Below, one piece after another: positions 17,671 through 24,725 of a stretch of DNA of 56,803 nucleotides. This stretch comes from Bradyrhizobium uaiense (GTDB lineage: Bacteria > Pseudomonadota > Alphaproteobacteria > Rhizobiales > Xanthobacteraceae), in NCBI RefSeq assembly GCF_010811875.1, contig NZ_VKHP01000023.1, forward strand, positions 1 to 56,803, read 5' to 3'. A program made the translations under genes and the position numbers. The notes below the pieces were generated by a model that searched no databases, was not told where the DNA came from, and saw only the letters and a program-made list of their open reading frames with translations. Position 1 is the stretch's first letter; every line of letters starts with the position of its first letter.

Positions 17671-17773
17671 CCCGTCATCCTGAGGAGCGCGTAGCGCGTC
17701 TCGAAGGATGCACGGCCCGGCTGGTGGCCGTCGACCCTTCGAGGCTCGCTCCGCTCGCACCTCAGGGTGACGG
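17671..17773. repeat. Palindromic repeat (CCCGTCATnCTGAGG family)
   Basis: It runs from CCCGTCATCCTGAGGAGCGC to CTCAGGGTGACGG, with inner CTCGAAGG / CCTTCGAG arms and two smaller hairpins. It is a second copy of the element at 13084. The rest of 17647-17931 shows no gene; a GGAGTAAGGG sequence precedes the next start. Confidence 0.85.
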
Positions 17774-17931
17774 ACATAGAAGGGAATGCGCTGAAGCAAT
17801 GTTAAGCCTAAGGCAAAACGGCGTGGATTGGACGAGAGCGGGGGCGACAAACCCGCTTGCGGCCGGGCAACGGGCCATGCGACCCTAGGCCAAAGCGTAA
17901 AAACGTCCTGTTGTGAGTGGAGTAAGGGACG

Positions 17932-19173
17932 ATGAAGGCGATTATCGTCGGAGGCGGAATCGGAGGCCTCACCACCGCATTGATGCTGCGCTCGCGCGGC
18001 ATCGCTTGCGAGCTGTACGAGCAGTCGGAGACGATCCGCGAGCTCGGCGTCGGCATCAACACATTGCCGCATGCGATCCGCGAGCTGGCGGGGCTCGGTC
18101 TGCTCGACAAGCTCGACGAGGTCGCGATCCGCACCTATGAGCTGTTCTACCTGACGCGGCATGGCCAGCAGGTCTGGCATGAGAAGCGCGGGCTCGATGC
18201 CGGCTACGACGTGCCGCAGTTTTCGATCCATCGCGGCCGCCTGCAAAGCGTGATCCATCAGGCGGTGATCGACCGGCTCGGCGCGGATGCGATCCGCACC
18301 GGCTGCCGGCTCGGCTCCTTCAAGCAGGATGAGGGCGGCGTCTCGGCCTATTTCTTCGACCGCAGCGGGGCCCATGTGCACACCGCGCGCGGCGACATCC
18401 TGATCGGCGCCGACGGCATCCACTCCAAGGTGCGGCAGACGCTGTTTCCGGACGAGGGTGGTCCGTGCTGGAACGGGCTGATGCTGTGGCGCGGCGCCAC
18501 CGACTGGCCGGCATTCCTGACCGGACGCTCGATGATCATCGCCGGCGGGCTCAATGCCAAGGCCGTGATCTATCCGATCGCGCCGGGCTCGAGCCCGGCG
18601 AGCCGTCTCACGAATTGGGCGGTGCTGGTGCGGATCGGCGACGGCTCCTCGCCGCCGCCGCGCCGCGAGGGCTGGTCCAATCTCGGCCGGCGCGACGAGA
18701 TGATGCCCTATGTCACGAGCTTCACGATCCCGCAGGTCGATTTCACCGGCCTGATCAACGCGACGCCGGAGTTCTGGGAGTATCCGTGCTGCGACCGCGA
18801 TCCGCTGCCATACTGGTCGAGCGGCCGGGTCACGCTGCTCGGCGACGCCGCGCATCCGATGTATCCGGTCGGCTCTAACGGCGCGTCGCAGGCCGTCCTC
18901 GATGCGCGCTGCCTCGCCGATATGCTGGCGCGATCGGAGCATCCGCGCCAGGCGCTGGCGGCCTATGAGCGGCAGCGGTTGCCGATGACCGCCGACATCG
19001 TCGCCTCCAACCGCCGCGGCGGGCCGGAGGGTGTGATCGACGCCGTCGAGCAGCTTGCGCCGCAGGGCTTCACCGACGTCGATACCATTCTCAACTACGA
19101 AGCGCGCGAAGCGATCGTCCGCGGCTATGCCGCCAAGGCCGGCTTCGCCGCGCGCGTGGTGGCGCGGCAGTAA
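17932..19173 (+). CDS. FAD-dependent monooxygenase, PhzS-like
   Basis: The 413-aa group A flavoprotein monooxygenase has GGGIGGLTTALMLRSRGI at the N-terminus (ADP-binding), the DG motif GADGIHSKVR near residue 157, and the second FAD motif RVTLLGDAAHPMYPVGSNG near residue 300. The central YPCCDRDPLPYW and MYPVGSNGASQA blocks match the PhzS/flavin-dependent oxidoreductase group that hydroxylates phenazine or salicylate-like rings. It has its own leader after the repeat. Its substrate is unknown; the surroundings suggest an aromatic or heteroaromatic acid connected to the anthranilate cluster. Confidence 0.87.
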   Translation: MKAIIVGGGIGGLTTALMLRSRGIACELYEQSETIRELGVGINTLPHAIRELAGLGLLDKLDEVAIRTYELFYLTRHGQQVWHEKRGLDAGYDVPQFSIHRGRLQSVIHQAVIDRLGADAIRTGCRLGSFKQDEGGVSAYFFDRSGAHVHTARGDILIGADGIHSKVRQTLFPDEGGPCWNGLMLWRGATDWPAFLTGRSMIIAGGLNAKAVIYPIAPGSSPASRLTNWAVLVRIGDGSSPPPRREGWSNLGRRDEMMPYVTSFTIPQVDFTGLINATPEFWEYPCCDRDPLPYWSSGRVTLLGDAAHPMYPVGSNGASQAVLDARCLADMLARSEHPRQALAAYERQRLPMTADIVASNRRGGPEGVIDAVEQLAPQGFTDVDTILNYEAREAIVRGYAAKAGFAARVVARQ

Positions 19174-19281
19174 CGGGGAGGCTCGGGGAGGACAGCGCGC
19201 GTAGGAGCCGAGACTGTTGTCCTTCGTGGTGAGGAGGTAACATCCGATCCGTCACCCTGAGAGAGTGTGAATGCATTCAGT

Positions 19282-19404
19282 GTCGTCCTGGCGAAAGCCA
19301 GGACCCATTACCCCAGCTGCCTGCTGTTGTGCGACGCTGGGGCCCCTATCGCACTCTCAATCGACACTCGGTGGTTATGGGTCCTGGCTTTCGCCAGGAC
19401 GACG
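19282..19404. repeat. Palindromic repeat (GTCGTCCTGGCGAAAGCCAGGAC family)
   Basis: The left end TCGTCCTGGCGAAAGCCAGG is mirrored by CCTGGCTTTCGCCAGGACGA at the right end, so the terminal halves are hairpins and also pair with each other. No coding potential is evident. Confidence 0.85.
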
Positions 19405-19432
19405 GTGTGGGGAGGACGCTACAATTTCTCAC

Positions 19433-19563
19433 GCGTCATCCTGAGGTGCGAGCGGAGCGAGTCTCGAAGGGTGCACGGCCCGGCTGGCGGCCCTGCATCC
19501 TTCGAGACGCCGCTTCGCGGCTCCTCCAGCGACAAAGGCGAAGCCTTTGCGCGGGGATGACGA
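19433..19563. repeat. Palindromic repeat (CGTCATCCTGAGG family), with insertion
   Basis: This third copy of the 13084 family starts GCGTCATCCTGAGGTGCG. Its right arm is altered by an inserted hairpin (GACAAAGGCGAAGCCTTTGC) before the closing GGGGATGACG. Confidence 0.8.
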
Positions 19564-19582
19564 GTTACAAACGGCGCCTCCG

Positions 19583-20041
19583 TTACGCCGGAGGCGGCGG
19601 CAGGAAGTGGATGTTGTGCTCAGCGGCGAGCCGCACCACGTCTTCCGGGTTCTGCTCCTTCATGTTGTGGATCGCCCAGAACAGGTCGTAGAGCCTGCGC
19701 GTCGGTGACACCCAGAACAGCGTCTTGGCCGTCTGCTGCGACTTGTTGAAGATGCCGTGCGGCTTGCCCGCCGGCAGCCGCACCAGATCGCCTGGCGTGG
19801 CTGATTCATCGGCGCCGTTCAGCATGAAGTCGAGCTTGCCCTCGAGGATGTAGAGATACTCGTCCTGGTCGGGGTGGATGTGCGGCGGAACGAAGGTGCC
19901 TGGCGGGAAGGTGGCGTGCCAGGAGAAGGAATGCTCGGTGCGGCTCTTCGGCACGTAGGTTTGGCCAAGGATGCTCCAGGAAATGCCCTGCATGCCCTCA
20001 TTGGCGCGGGTGATGCCGGCGATCTCGTCTTTCATCGTCAT
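19583..20041 (-). CDS. Cupin-domain protein
   Basis: The 152-aa single-cupin protein has metal-site motif 1 PPHIHPDQDEYLYILEG (His, His, Glu) around residues 60-80 and motif 2 LPAGKPHGIFN with the fourth His. No signal peptide is present. It could be a dioxygenase, an isomerase or a non-enzymatic binder. It is transcribed leftward ahead of the binding-protein gene's end, with 74 bases between them, and could be co-transcribed with it. A GAGGGAA ribosome site precedes the ATG. Confidence 0.82.
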   Translation of the reverse strand: MTMKDEIAGITRANEGMQGISWSILGQTYVPKSRTEHSFSWHATFPPGTFVPPHIHPDQDEYLYILEGKLDFMLNGADESATPGDLVRLPAGKPHGIFNKSQQTAKTLFWVSPTRRLYDLFWAIHNMKEQNPEDVVRLAAEHNIHFLPPPPA

Positions 20042-20115
20042 ATTTCCCTCTCTTTTGTTTGACGCGGTTTCTTCACGCGAACAGGTGTCCTCTTCGCCTG
20101 AAGACGCTTTGTGAC

Positions 20116-21282
20116 TTACTTGGCGGCGCAGTCCTTGGCGTAGCGATCGCCGTAATTCGAAAACACCTTTTCGACGATCTCGGTCTGGAATTTGCCGTCC
20201 GGCCGCTTCGCGACCTTGGTGAGGTAGAAATCCTGGATCGGATAGCCGTTGTTGTTGAACTTGAAGTTACCGCGCAGCGAGGTGAAGTCGGCCTTCTTCA
20301 GCGCGGCCGCGACCGCGTCCTTGTTGGAGAGATCGCCCTTCACGGCTTTCACCGCGCTGTCGATCAGCAGCGCTGCGTCATAGGCCTGCATGGCATAGGT
20401 GCCGGGCACACCGTTATAGGCGGCCTCATAGGCCGCAACGAACTTCTTGCTTTGGGGATTATCAAGGTTCGGCGCCCAGTTGGCGCCGCCGAACATGCCG
20501 ACCGCGGCGTCCTGCTGCGCGGGCAAAGTGGATTCGTCGACGGTGAAGGCGGAGAGCACAGGCACGGTGGCGCCGGCCTGCTTGTACTGCTTGACGAGGT
20601 TCACGCCCATGCCGCCGGGCATGAAGGTGAACAGCGCGTCCGGCTTCTGCGCAGCGATCTTGGAGAGCTCGGGCTGGAAATCCAGCGTGTTCAGCGGCGT
20701 GTAGGATTCCTCTGTTATCTCGCCCTTGTAGTCGAGCTTGAAGCCGGCGACGGAGTCGCGGCCGGCCTGGTAGTTCGGCACCAAGAGGTAGACGCGCTTG
20801 TAGCCGCGGTCCTGCGCCACCTTGCCGAGGATCTCGTGCACCTGGTCGTTCTGGTACGAGGTCACGTAGAAGAACGGGTTGCACTCCTTGCCGGCATAGC
20901 TGGAGGGGCCGGCATTCGGGCTGATCAGGAAGGTCTTGCTGTCGGTGACCGGGCGATGGATCGCCAGCAGGATGTTGGAGAAGATCGGGCCGACCACGAA
21001 ATCGACCTTGTCGCGCTCGAGCAGGCCGCGCACCTTGACCACGGCAGCGTCGGGCTTCAGCTCGTCGTCGGCGTTGACGATCTCGACATCGCGGCCGGCC
21101 ATCTTGCCGCCGAGGTCCTTGATCGCGAGCGCAAAGCCGTCGCGGACCTGCTGGCCTAGCGCCGCGGCCGGACCGGAGGTCGTGACCAGCACGCCGATCT
21201 TGATCTTGTCCTGCGCTGCCGCCGGCGTGATTGCGATACCCAGCAGCGCCGCCAATCCCACGAGCTTCGTCGATTGCTTCAT
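20116..21282 (-). CDS. ABC transporter periplasmic binding protein, branched-chain/aromatic type
   Basis: The 388-aa protein has a signal peptide cleaved after PAAAQ (~residue 22) and a type I periplasmic-binding fold (LivK-like): IKIGVLVTTSGPAAALGQQ, FVVGPIFSNILLAIHRPV, YQAGRDSVAGFKLDY. The upstream open frame to 21492 is not used: ATG 21282 follows GGGGAG and begins the signal peptide. No permease or ATPase gene adjoins it. Placed between the aromatic-CoA genes and MarR, it probably binds anthranilate or a related aromatic acid and uses a LivHMGF-like complex encoded elsewhere. Confidence 0.9.
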   Translation of the reverse strand: MKQSTKLVGLAALLGIAITPAAAQDKIKIGVLVTTSGPAAALGQQVRDGFALAIKDLGGKMAGRDVEIVNADDELKPDAAVVKVRGLLERDKVDFVVGPIFSNILLAIHRPVTDSKTFLISPNAGPSSYAGKECNPFFYVTSYQNDQVHEILGKVAQDRGYKRVYLLVPNYQAGRDSVAGFKLDYKGEITEESYTPLNTLDFQPELSKIAAQKPDALFTFMPGGMGVNLVKQYKQAGATVPVLSAFTVDESTLPAQQDAAVGMFGGANWAPNLDNPQSKKFVAAYEAAYNGVPGTYAMQAYDAALLIDSAVKAVKGDLSNKDAVAAALKKADFTSLRGNFKFNNNGYPIQDFYLTKVAKRPDGKFQTEIVEKVFSNYGDRYAKDCAAK

Positions 21283-21432
21283 CTCACTCCCCCAACCATT
21301 GCCTTGATGACCTGGTCTCAGCCTGTTTTGCCTCAGCTTAATCTGACGCGCGCGACCGCTGCAAGCGATGTGGCAATGCGTCAGGGCGATCGTCGCGCAG
21401 CATGCAAGTGCTGCACATGCAAGCGCCGCGCC

Positions 21433-21535
21433 AATTGCTTGAAGTTTAAAGAAATTGCAGGATCGGGCCGGCGCACCAGCCAGGATTCGCAATTGTCCTT
21501 GCGGCGCGCAGCGAATTGCTTGAAGCTCAAAGTAA
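21433..21535. promoter_or_regulatory. Two direct repeats (AATTGCTTGAAG..) in the SBP/marR intergenic region
   Basis: Bases 21433-21454 and 21514-21535 are 19/22 identical (AATTGCTTGAAGYTYAAAGW). Each contains a short palindrome, CTTGAAGCTCAAAG or CTTGAAGTTTAAAG (TTGA-N3-TCAA type). Their starts are 81 bases apart, about eight helical turns. They lie upstream of both divergent genes (binding protein and marR), fitting a pair of regulator sites. Confidence 0.55.
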
Positions 21536-21575
21536 CCGGTCCGACAGGAACCCGCCGCGGAGGCACGATCGCCGC

Positions 21576-22070
21576 ATGAACCTCGATTCTGAAACCAAAG
21601 CCGTCGAACTGCCTGACGATCACGGCACCGAGCTCAGGCTGTGGCTGCGCCTCTTGACCTGCACCACGCTGATCGAAGGCGAGGTCCGCAGCCGGTTGCG
21701 CGAGAAATTCGACGTCACGCTGCCGCGCTTCGACCTGATGGCCCAGCTCGACAAGGTGTCCGACGGCATGACGCTGTCGGACCTGTCGAAGCGGATGATG
21801 GTGTCCAACGGCAACGTCACGGGGCTGGTCGAGCGCCTGGTTGAATCAGGCCATCTCGACCGCCGCACCTCGGAGACCGATCGCCGCGTGCAGTTCATCC
21901 GGCTGACCAAGCTCGGCCGCGCTGAATTCCGCAAGATGGCTACCGAGCACGAGAAATGGATCGCCGATGTCTTCGGCGACCTCTCGCCGAAGGATATCCG
22001 CGAATTGATGCGGCTGCTCGCCAAGGCCAAGGGCTCGGCGCAGCGCTCCGCGAAGGCGAGGTCAGCTTAA
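21576..22070 (+). CDS. MarR-family transcriptional regulator
   Basis: The 164-aa protein shows the MarR winged helix: LREKFDVTLPRFDLMAQL, then MTLSDLSKRMMVSNGNVTGLVERLVESG (recognition region ~residues 62-90) and the wing DRRVQFIRLTKLGR. MarR proteins of this type (BadR, CouR and similar) often sense aromatic acids or aryl-CoA and repress their degradation genes. ATG 21576 is chosen over the open frame from 21516 because it gives the family length and follows CGGAGG. The hydrolase gene starts 3 bases after its stop. Candidate targets are the palindromes at 13227 and 22928 and the direct repeats at 21433-21535. Confidence 0.92.
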   Translation: MNLDSETKAVELPDDHGTELRLWLRLLTCTTLIEGEVRSRLREKFDVTLPRFDLMAQLDKVSDGMTLSDLSKRMMVSNGNVTGLVERLVESGHLDRRTSETDRRVQFIRLTKLGRAEFRKMATEHEKWIADVFGDLSPKDIRELMRLLAKAKGSAQRSAKARSA

Positions 22071-22073
22071 GCC

Positions 22074-22889
22074 GTGACCGGGATCGATTACGAGGTCGAA
22101 TACAACAACCGGGCACGGGTGCCGGAAAACCCGGCGTTGATGGCGGGCTGGGCGAGGGACGCCGCGGCCTATCGCGAGCAGCACCCGCCGCGACGGCTGA
22201 CCTATGGTCCGGGTGCCCGAAACGTCATCGACCTCTTTGAGGGCGACCGTGGCGGGCCGCTCGTCGTCTTCATCCACGGCGGCTACTGGCAGGCGCTCGA
22301 CGGCTCGTCCTCGAGCCACTGCGCGCGCGGTCTCAATGGCCACGGCATCGGCGTCGCGGTGCCGAGCTACGACCTCTGCCCCGCCGTCTCGGTCGACGAC
22401 ATCATCGGCGAGATGCGCGCGGCGTGCCGTGAACTTGCGAAACTCGGCCGGCCGCTGGTCGTATCGGGACATTCCGCCGGCGGACATCTTGCCGCATGCA
22501 TGCTCGCGACCGATTGGCCGGCCTTCGACGCGTCGTTGCCGAACAATCTGGTCAGGGCTGCTTACGCGATCTCCGGCCTGTTCGAGCTCGAGCCGCTGGT
22601 CGGCACCACCATCAACAAGGCGCTTGGCCTTGACCGCGACGCTCCAAGGGCGGCGAGCCCACTGCTCTGGAAAGCCCCCGCCGGCGCGACACTCGACGCC
22701 GTCGTCGGTGGCACCGAGAGCGCCGAATATCATCGCCAGAGCCGTACTATCGTCGATGTCTGGGGCGAGGCCGGCGTGGCGACGCAGTTCGGCACCGTGC
22801 CCGATGCCAATCATTTCACCGCGATCGCGCCGCTCGCCGACCCGGCGTCGGACATGGTGGCGCGGTTGAGGCAGCTCACACAAATCTAA
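22074..22889 (+). CDS. Alpha/beta hydrolase, arylformamidase-like
   Basis: The 271-aa protein has the HGGYW oxyanion motif near residue 66, nucleophile elbow GHSAGGHLA near residue 133 and a C-terminal catalytic His in ANHFT. This is the pattern of kynurenine formamidase-like esterases (Bna7/KynB-like alpha/beta hydrolases). The start is GTG 22074, 3 bases after marR, so the two are translationally linked. Since N-formylkynurenine hydrolysis leads to kynurenine and then anthranilate, the gene would suit an anthranilate-degrading cluster. A thioesterase acting on a CoA intermediate is the alternative. Confidence 0.82.
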   Translation: MTGIDYEVEYNNRARVPENPALMAGWARDAAAYREQHPPRRLTYGPGARNVIDLFEGDRGGPLVVFIHGGYWQALDGSSSSHCARGLNGHGIGVAVPSYDLCPAVSVDDIIGEMRAACRELAKLGRPLVVSGHSAGGHLAACMLATDWPAFDASLPNNLVRAAYAISGLFELEPLVGTTINKALGLDRDAPRAASPLLWKAPAGATLDAVVGGTESAEYHRQSRTIVDVWGEAGVATQFGTVPDANHFTAIAPLADPASDMVARLRQLTQI

Positions 22890-22927
22890 GATTCCAGGGG
22901 CGCGTCCATTCTGCACCCTTGCGCCAA

Positions 22928-22949
22928 ATTATTTTAAGTATAAAATGAT
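22928..22949. promoter_or_regulatory. AT-rich palindromic operator before the CoA-ligase gene
   Basis: ATTATTTTA-AGTA-TAAAATGAT is the same palindrome as at 13227-13248 with a single base change (21 of 22 identical). It lies 95 bases before the start at 23045. A TAAAAT -10-like box falls inside it with TTGCGC 16 bases upstream. Confidence 0.7.
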
Positions 22950-23044
22950 TGGCGATCGGAACGCTGCCGGGCGTCCTCGATACGACGTTGGTCTTCTCGA
23001 TATTTGGTCTTGGCCTTTCTGGATAGAAAGCGAGGGGCAATCGA

Positions 23045-24688
23045 ATGTCAGGTGAATTTCCCGGGCTCGGCCCATCCGGGCATGTCGACGATTTCGCGCG
23101 GCGCAACCTGCCGCCATCAGAGCAATGGCCGCAGCTGCTGCTCGACCGACCGGAATTCAAATACCCCGATTATCTCAACGCTGCGGTCGAACTCACCGAC
23201 CGCATCGTCGAGCAAGGGATGGGCGATCGCATCGCGCTGATCGGCAACGGCCGCCAGCGCACCTACAAGGAATTGACCGACTGGTCGAACCGCCTGGCGC
23301 ATGCGCTGGTGGAGAATTACGGCGTCAAGCCCGGCAATCGCGTCCTGATCCGTTCGGGCAACAACCCGGCGCTGGTGGCGGCGTGGCTCGCGGCGACCAA
23401 GGCCGGCGCCGTCGTCGTCAACACCATGCCGATGTTGCGCGCCGGCGAATTGGCCAAGATCGTCGACAAGGCCGAGATTGCGCTGGCCCTGACCGACAGC
23501 CGCATCGCGGACGAATTGGTGGCCTGCGCCAAGACCAGCAAATTCCTCAAGCAGGTGGTCAATTTCGACGGCACGCAAAACCACGATGCCGAGCTCGATC
23601 GGATCGCGCTGAACAAGCCGGTCAAGTTCGATGCGGTGAAGACCGGCCGCGACGACGTCGCGCTGCTCGGCTTCACGTCGGGCACCACGGGCGAGCCCAA
23701 GGCGACGATGCACTTCCACCGCGATCTCCTGATCGTCGCGGACGGCTATGCGAGGGAAGTGCTCAAGGTCACGCCGGACGACGTCTTCGTCGGCTCGCCG
23801 CCGCTCGCCTTTACGTTCGGCCTCGGCGGTCTCGCGATCTTCCCGCTGCGCTTCGGCGCCACCGCGACGCTGCTGGAGAACGCTGCGCCGAGCGAGATGA
23901 TCCGGATCATCGAGACCTACAAGGCGACGATCTGCTTCACCGCGCCGACCGCCTATCGGGCGATGATGGCCGCGATGGACAAGGGCGCCGATCTGTCGTC
24001 GCTGCGGCTGGCGGTCTCGGCCGGCGAGACGCTGCCGGCGCCGGTGTTCGAGAGCTGGACCAAAAAGACCGGCAAGCCGATCCTCGACGGCATCGGCAGC
24101 ACCGAGCTGCTGCACATCTTCATCACCAACCGCACCGGCAGCGCCGTCGGCGGCACCACCGGCACGCCCGTCTCGGGCTACCAAGCCCGGATCGTCGACG
24201 AGGACATGAACGAGCTGCCGCCGGGGCAGGTCGGCAAGTTGGCGGTTCGTGGCCCGACAGGCTGCCGTTATCTCGCGGACTCCAGGCAGACCAAATATGT
24301 CCGCGACGGCTGGAACATCACCGGCGATGCCTTCGTCAGCGACGAGAACGGCCGGCTGTCGTTCGTGGCACGCGCCGACGACATGATCATCTCGGCGGGC
24401 TACAATATCGCCGGCCCCGAGGTGGAGGCCGCGCTGCTGGGGCATCCCGATGTCGCGGAATGCGCCGTGATCGGCGCACCGGACGAGGAGCGCGGGCAAA
24501 TCGTGTCCGCCTTCGTCGTGCTGAAGCAGGGTGCGCGCAGCGACGATGCCGAGGTCAAGTTGTTGCAGGATCACGTCAAGGCGACGATCGCGCCGTACAA
24601 ATATCCCCGCGCAATCGCTTTCGTCGAGGCGTTGCCGAAGACCCAGACCGGAAAGATCCAGCGCTTCAAGCTGCGCGAGGCGAGCTGA
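23045..24688 (+). CDS. Aryl-CoA ligase, 2-aminobenzoate/benzoate-CoA ligase type
   Basis: The 547-aa acyl-adenylate-forming enzyme activates an aromatic acid to its CoA thioester with ATP. The phosphate-binding loop is LLGFTSGTTGEPKATMHFHR (~residues 206-225). The aryl-ligase motifs FTFGLGGLAIFPLRFGA, LDGIGSTELLHIF and the C-terminal hinge and lysine QTGKIQRFKLRE are present. The TELLHIF stretch is typical of benzoate/2-aminobenzoate-CoA ligases. It would supply the substrate of the monooxygenase/reductase at 13308, with which it shares an almost identical operator. A GCGAGGGG site precedes the ATG. Confidence 0.9.
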   Translation: MSGEFPGLGPSGHVDDFARRNLPPSEQWPQLLLDRPEFKYPDYLNAAVELTDRIVEQGMGDRIALIGNGRQRTYKELTDWSNRLAHALVENYGVKPGNRVLIRSGNNPALVAAWLAATKAGAVVVNTMPMLRAGELAKIVDKAEIALALTDSRIADELVACAKTSKFLKQVVNFDGTQNHDAELDRIALNKPVKFDAVKTGRDDVALLGFTSGTTGEPKATMHFHRDLLIVADGYAREVLKVTPDDVFVGSPPLAFTFGLGGLAIFPLRFGATATLLENAAPSEMIRIIETYKATICFTAPTAYRAMMAAMDKGADLSSLRLAVSAGETLPAPVFESWTKKTGKPILDGIGSTELLHIFITNRTGSAVGGTTGTPVSGYQARIVDEDMNELPPGQVGKLAVRGPTGCRYLADSRQTKYVRDGWNITGDAFVSDENGRLSFVARADDMIISAGYNIAGPEVEAALLGHPDVAECAVIGAPDEERGQIVSAFVVLKQGARSDDAEVKLLQDHVKATIAPYKYPRAIAFVEALPKTQTGKIQRFKLREAS

Positions 24689-24694
24689 GGGGGC

Positions 24695-24720
24695 AGGGCG
24701 ACAGCCGTGGCTGCCGCCCT
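24695..24720. terminator. Hairpin between convergent ligase and efflux genes
   Basis: AGGGCG-A-CAGCC pairs with GGCTG-C-CGCCCT (11 pairs, one mismatch) in the 37 bases between two convergent stops. It can serve as a bidirectional end of transcription, although no T-run is present. Confidence 0.6.
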
Positions 24721-24725
24721 CGAGT

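Noticed and set aside
17671..19563. CRISPR-like array in the repeats at 17.7 and 19.3-19.6 kb
   Set aside because: Copies are isolated palindromes of >100 bases, unevenly spaced, with no short repeat-spacer periodicity and no cas genes.
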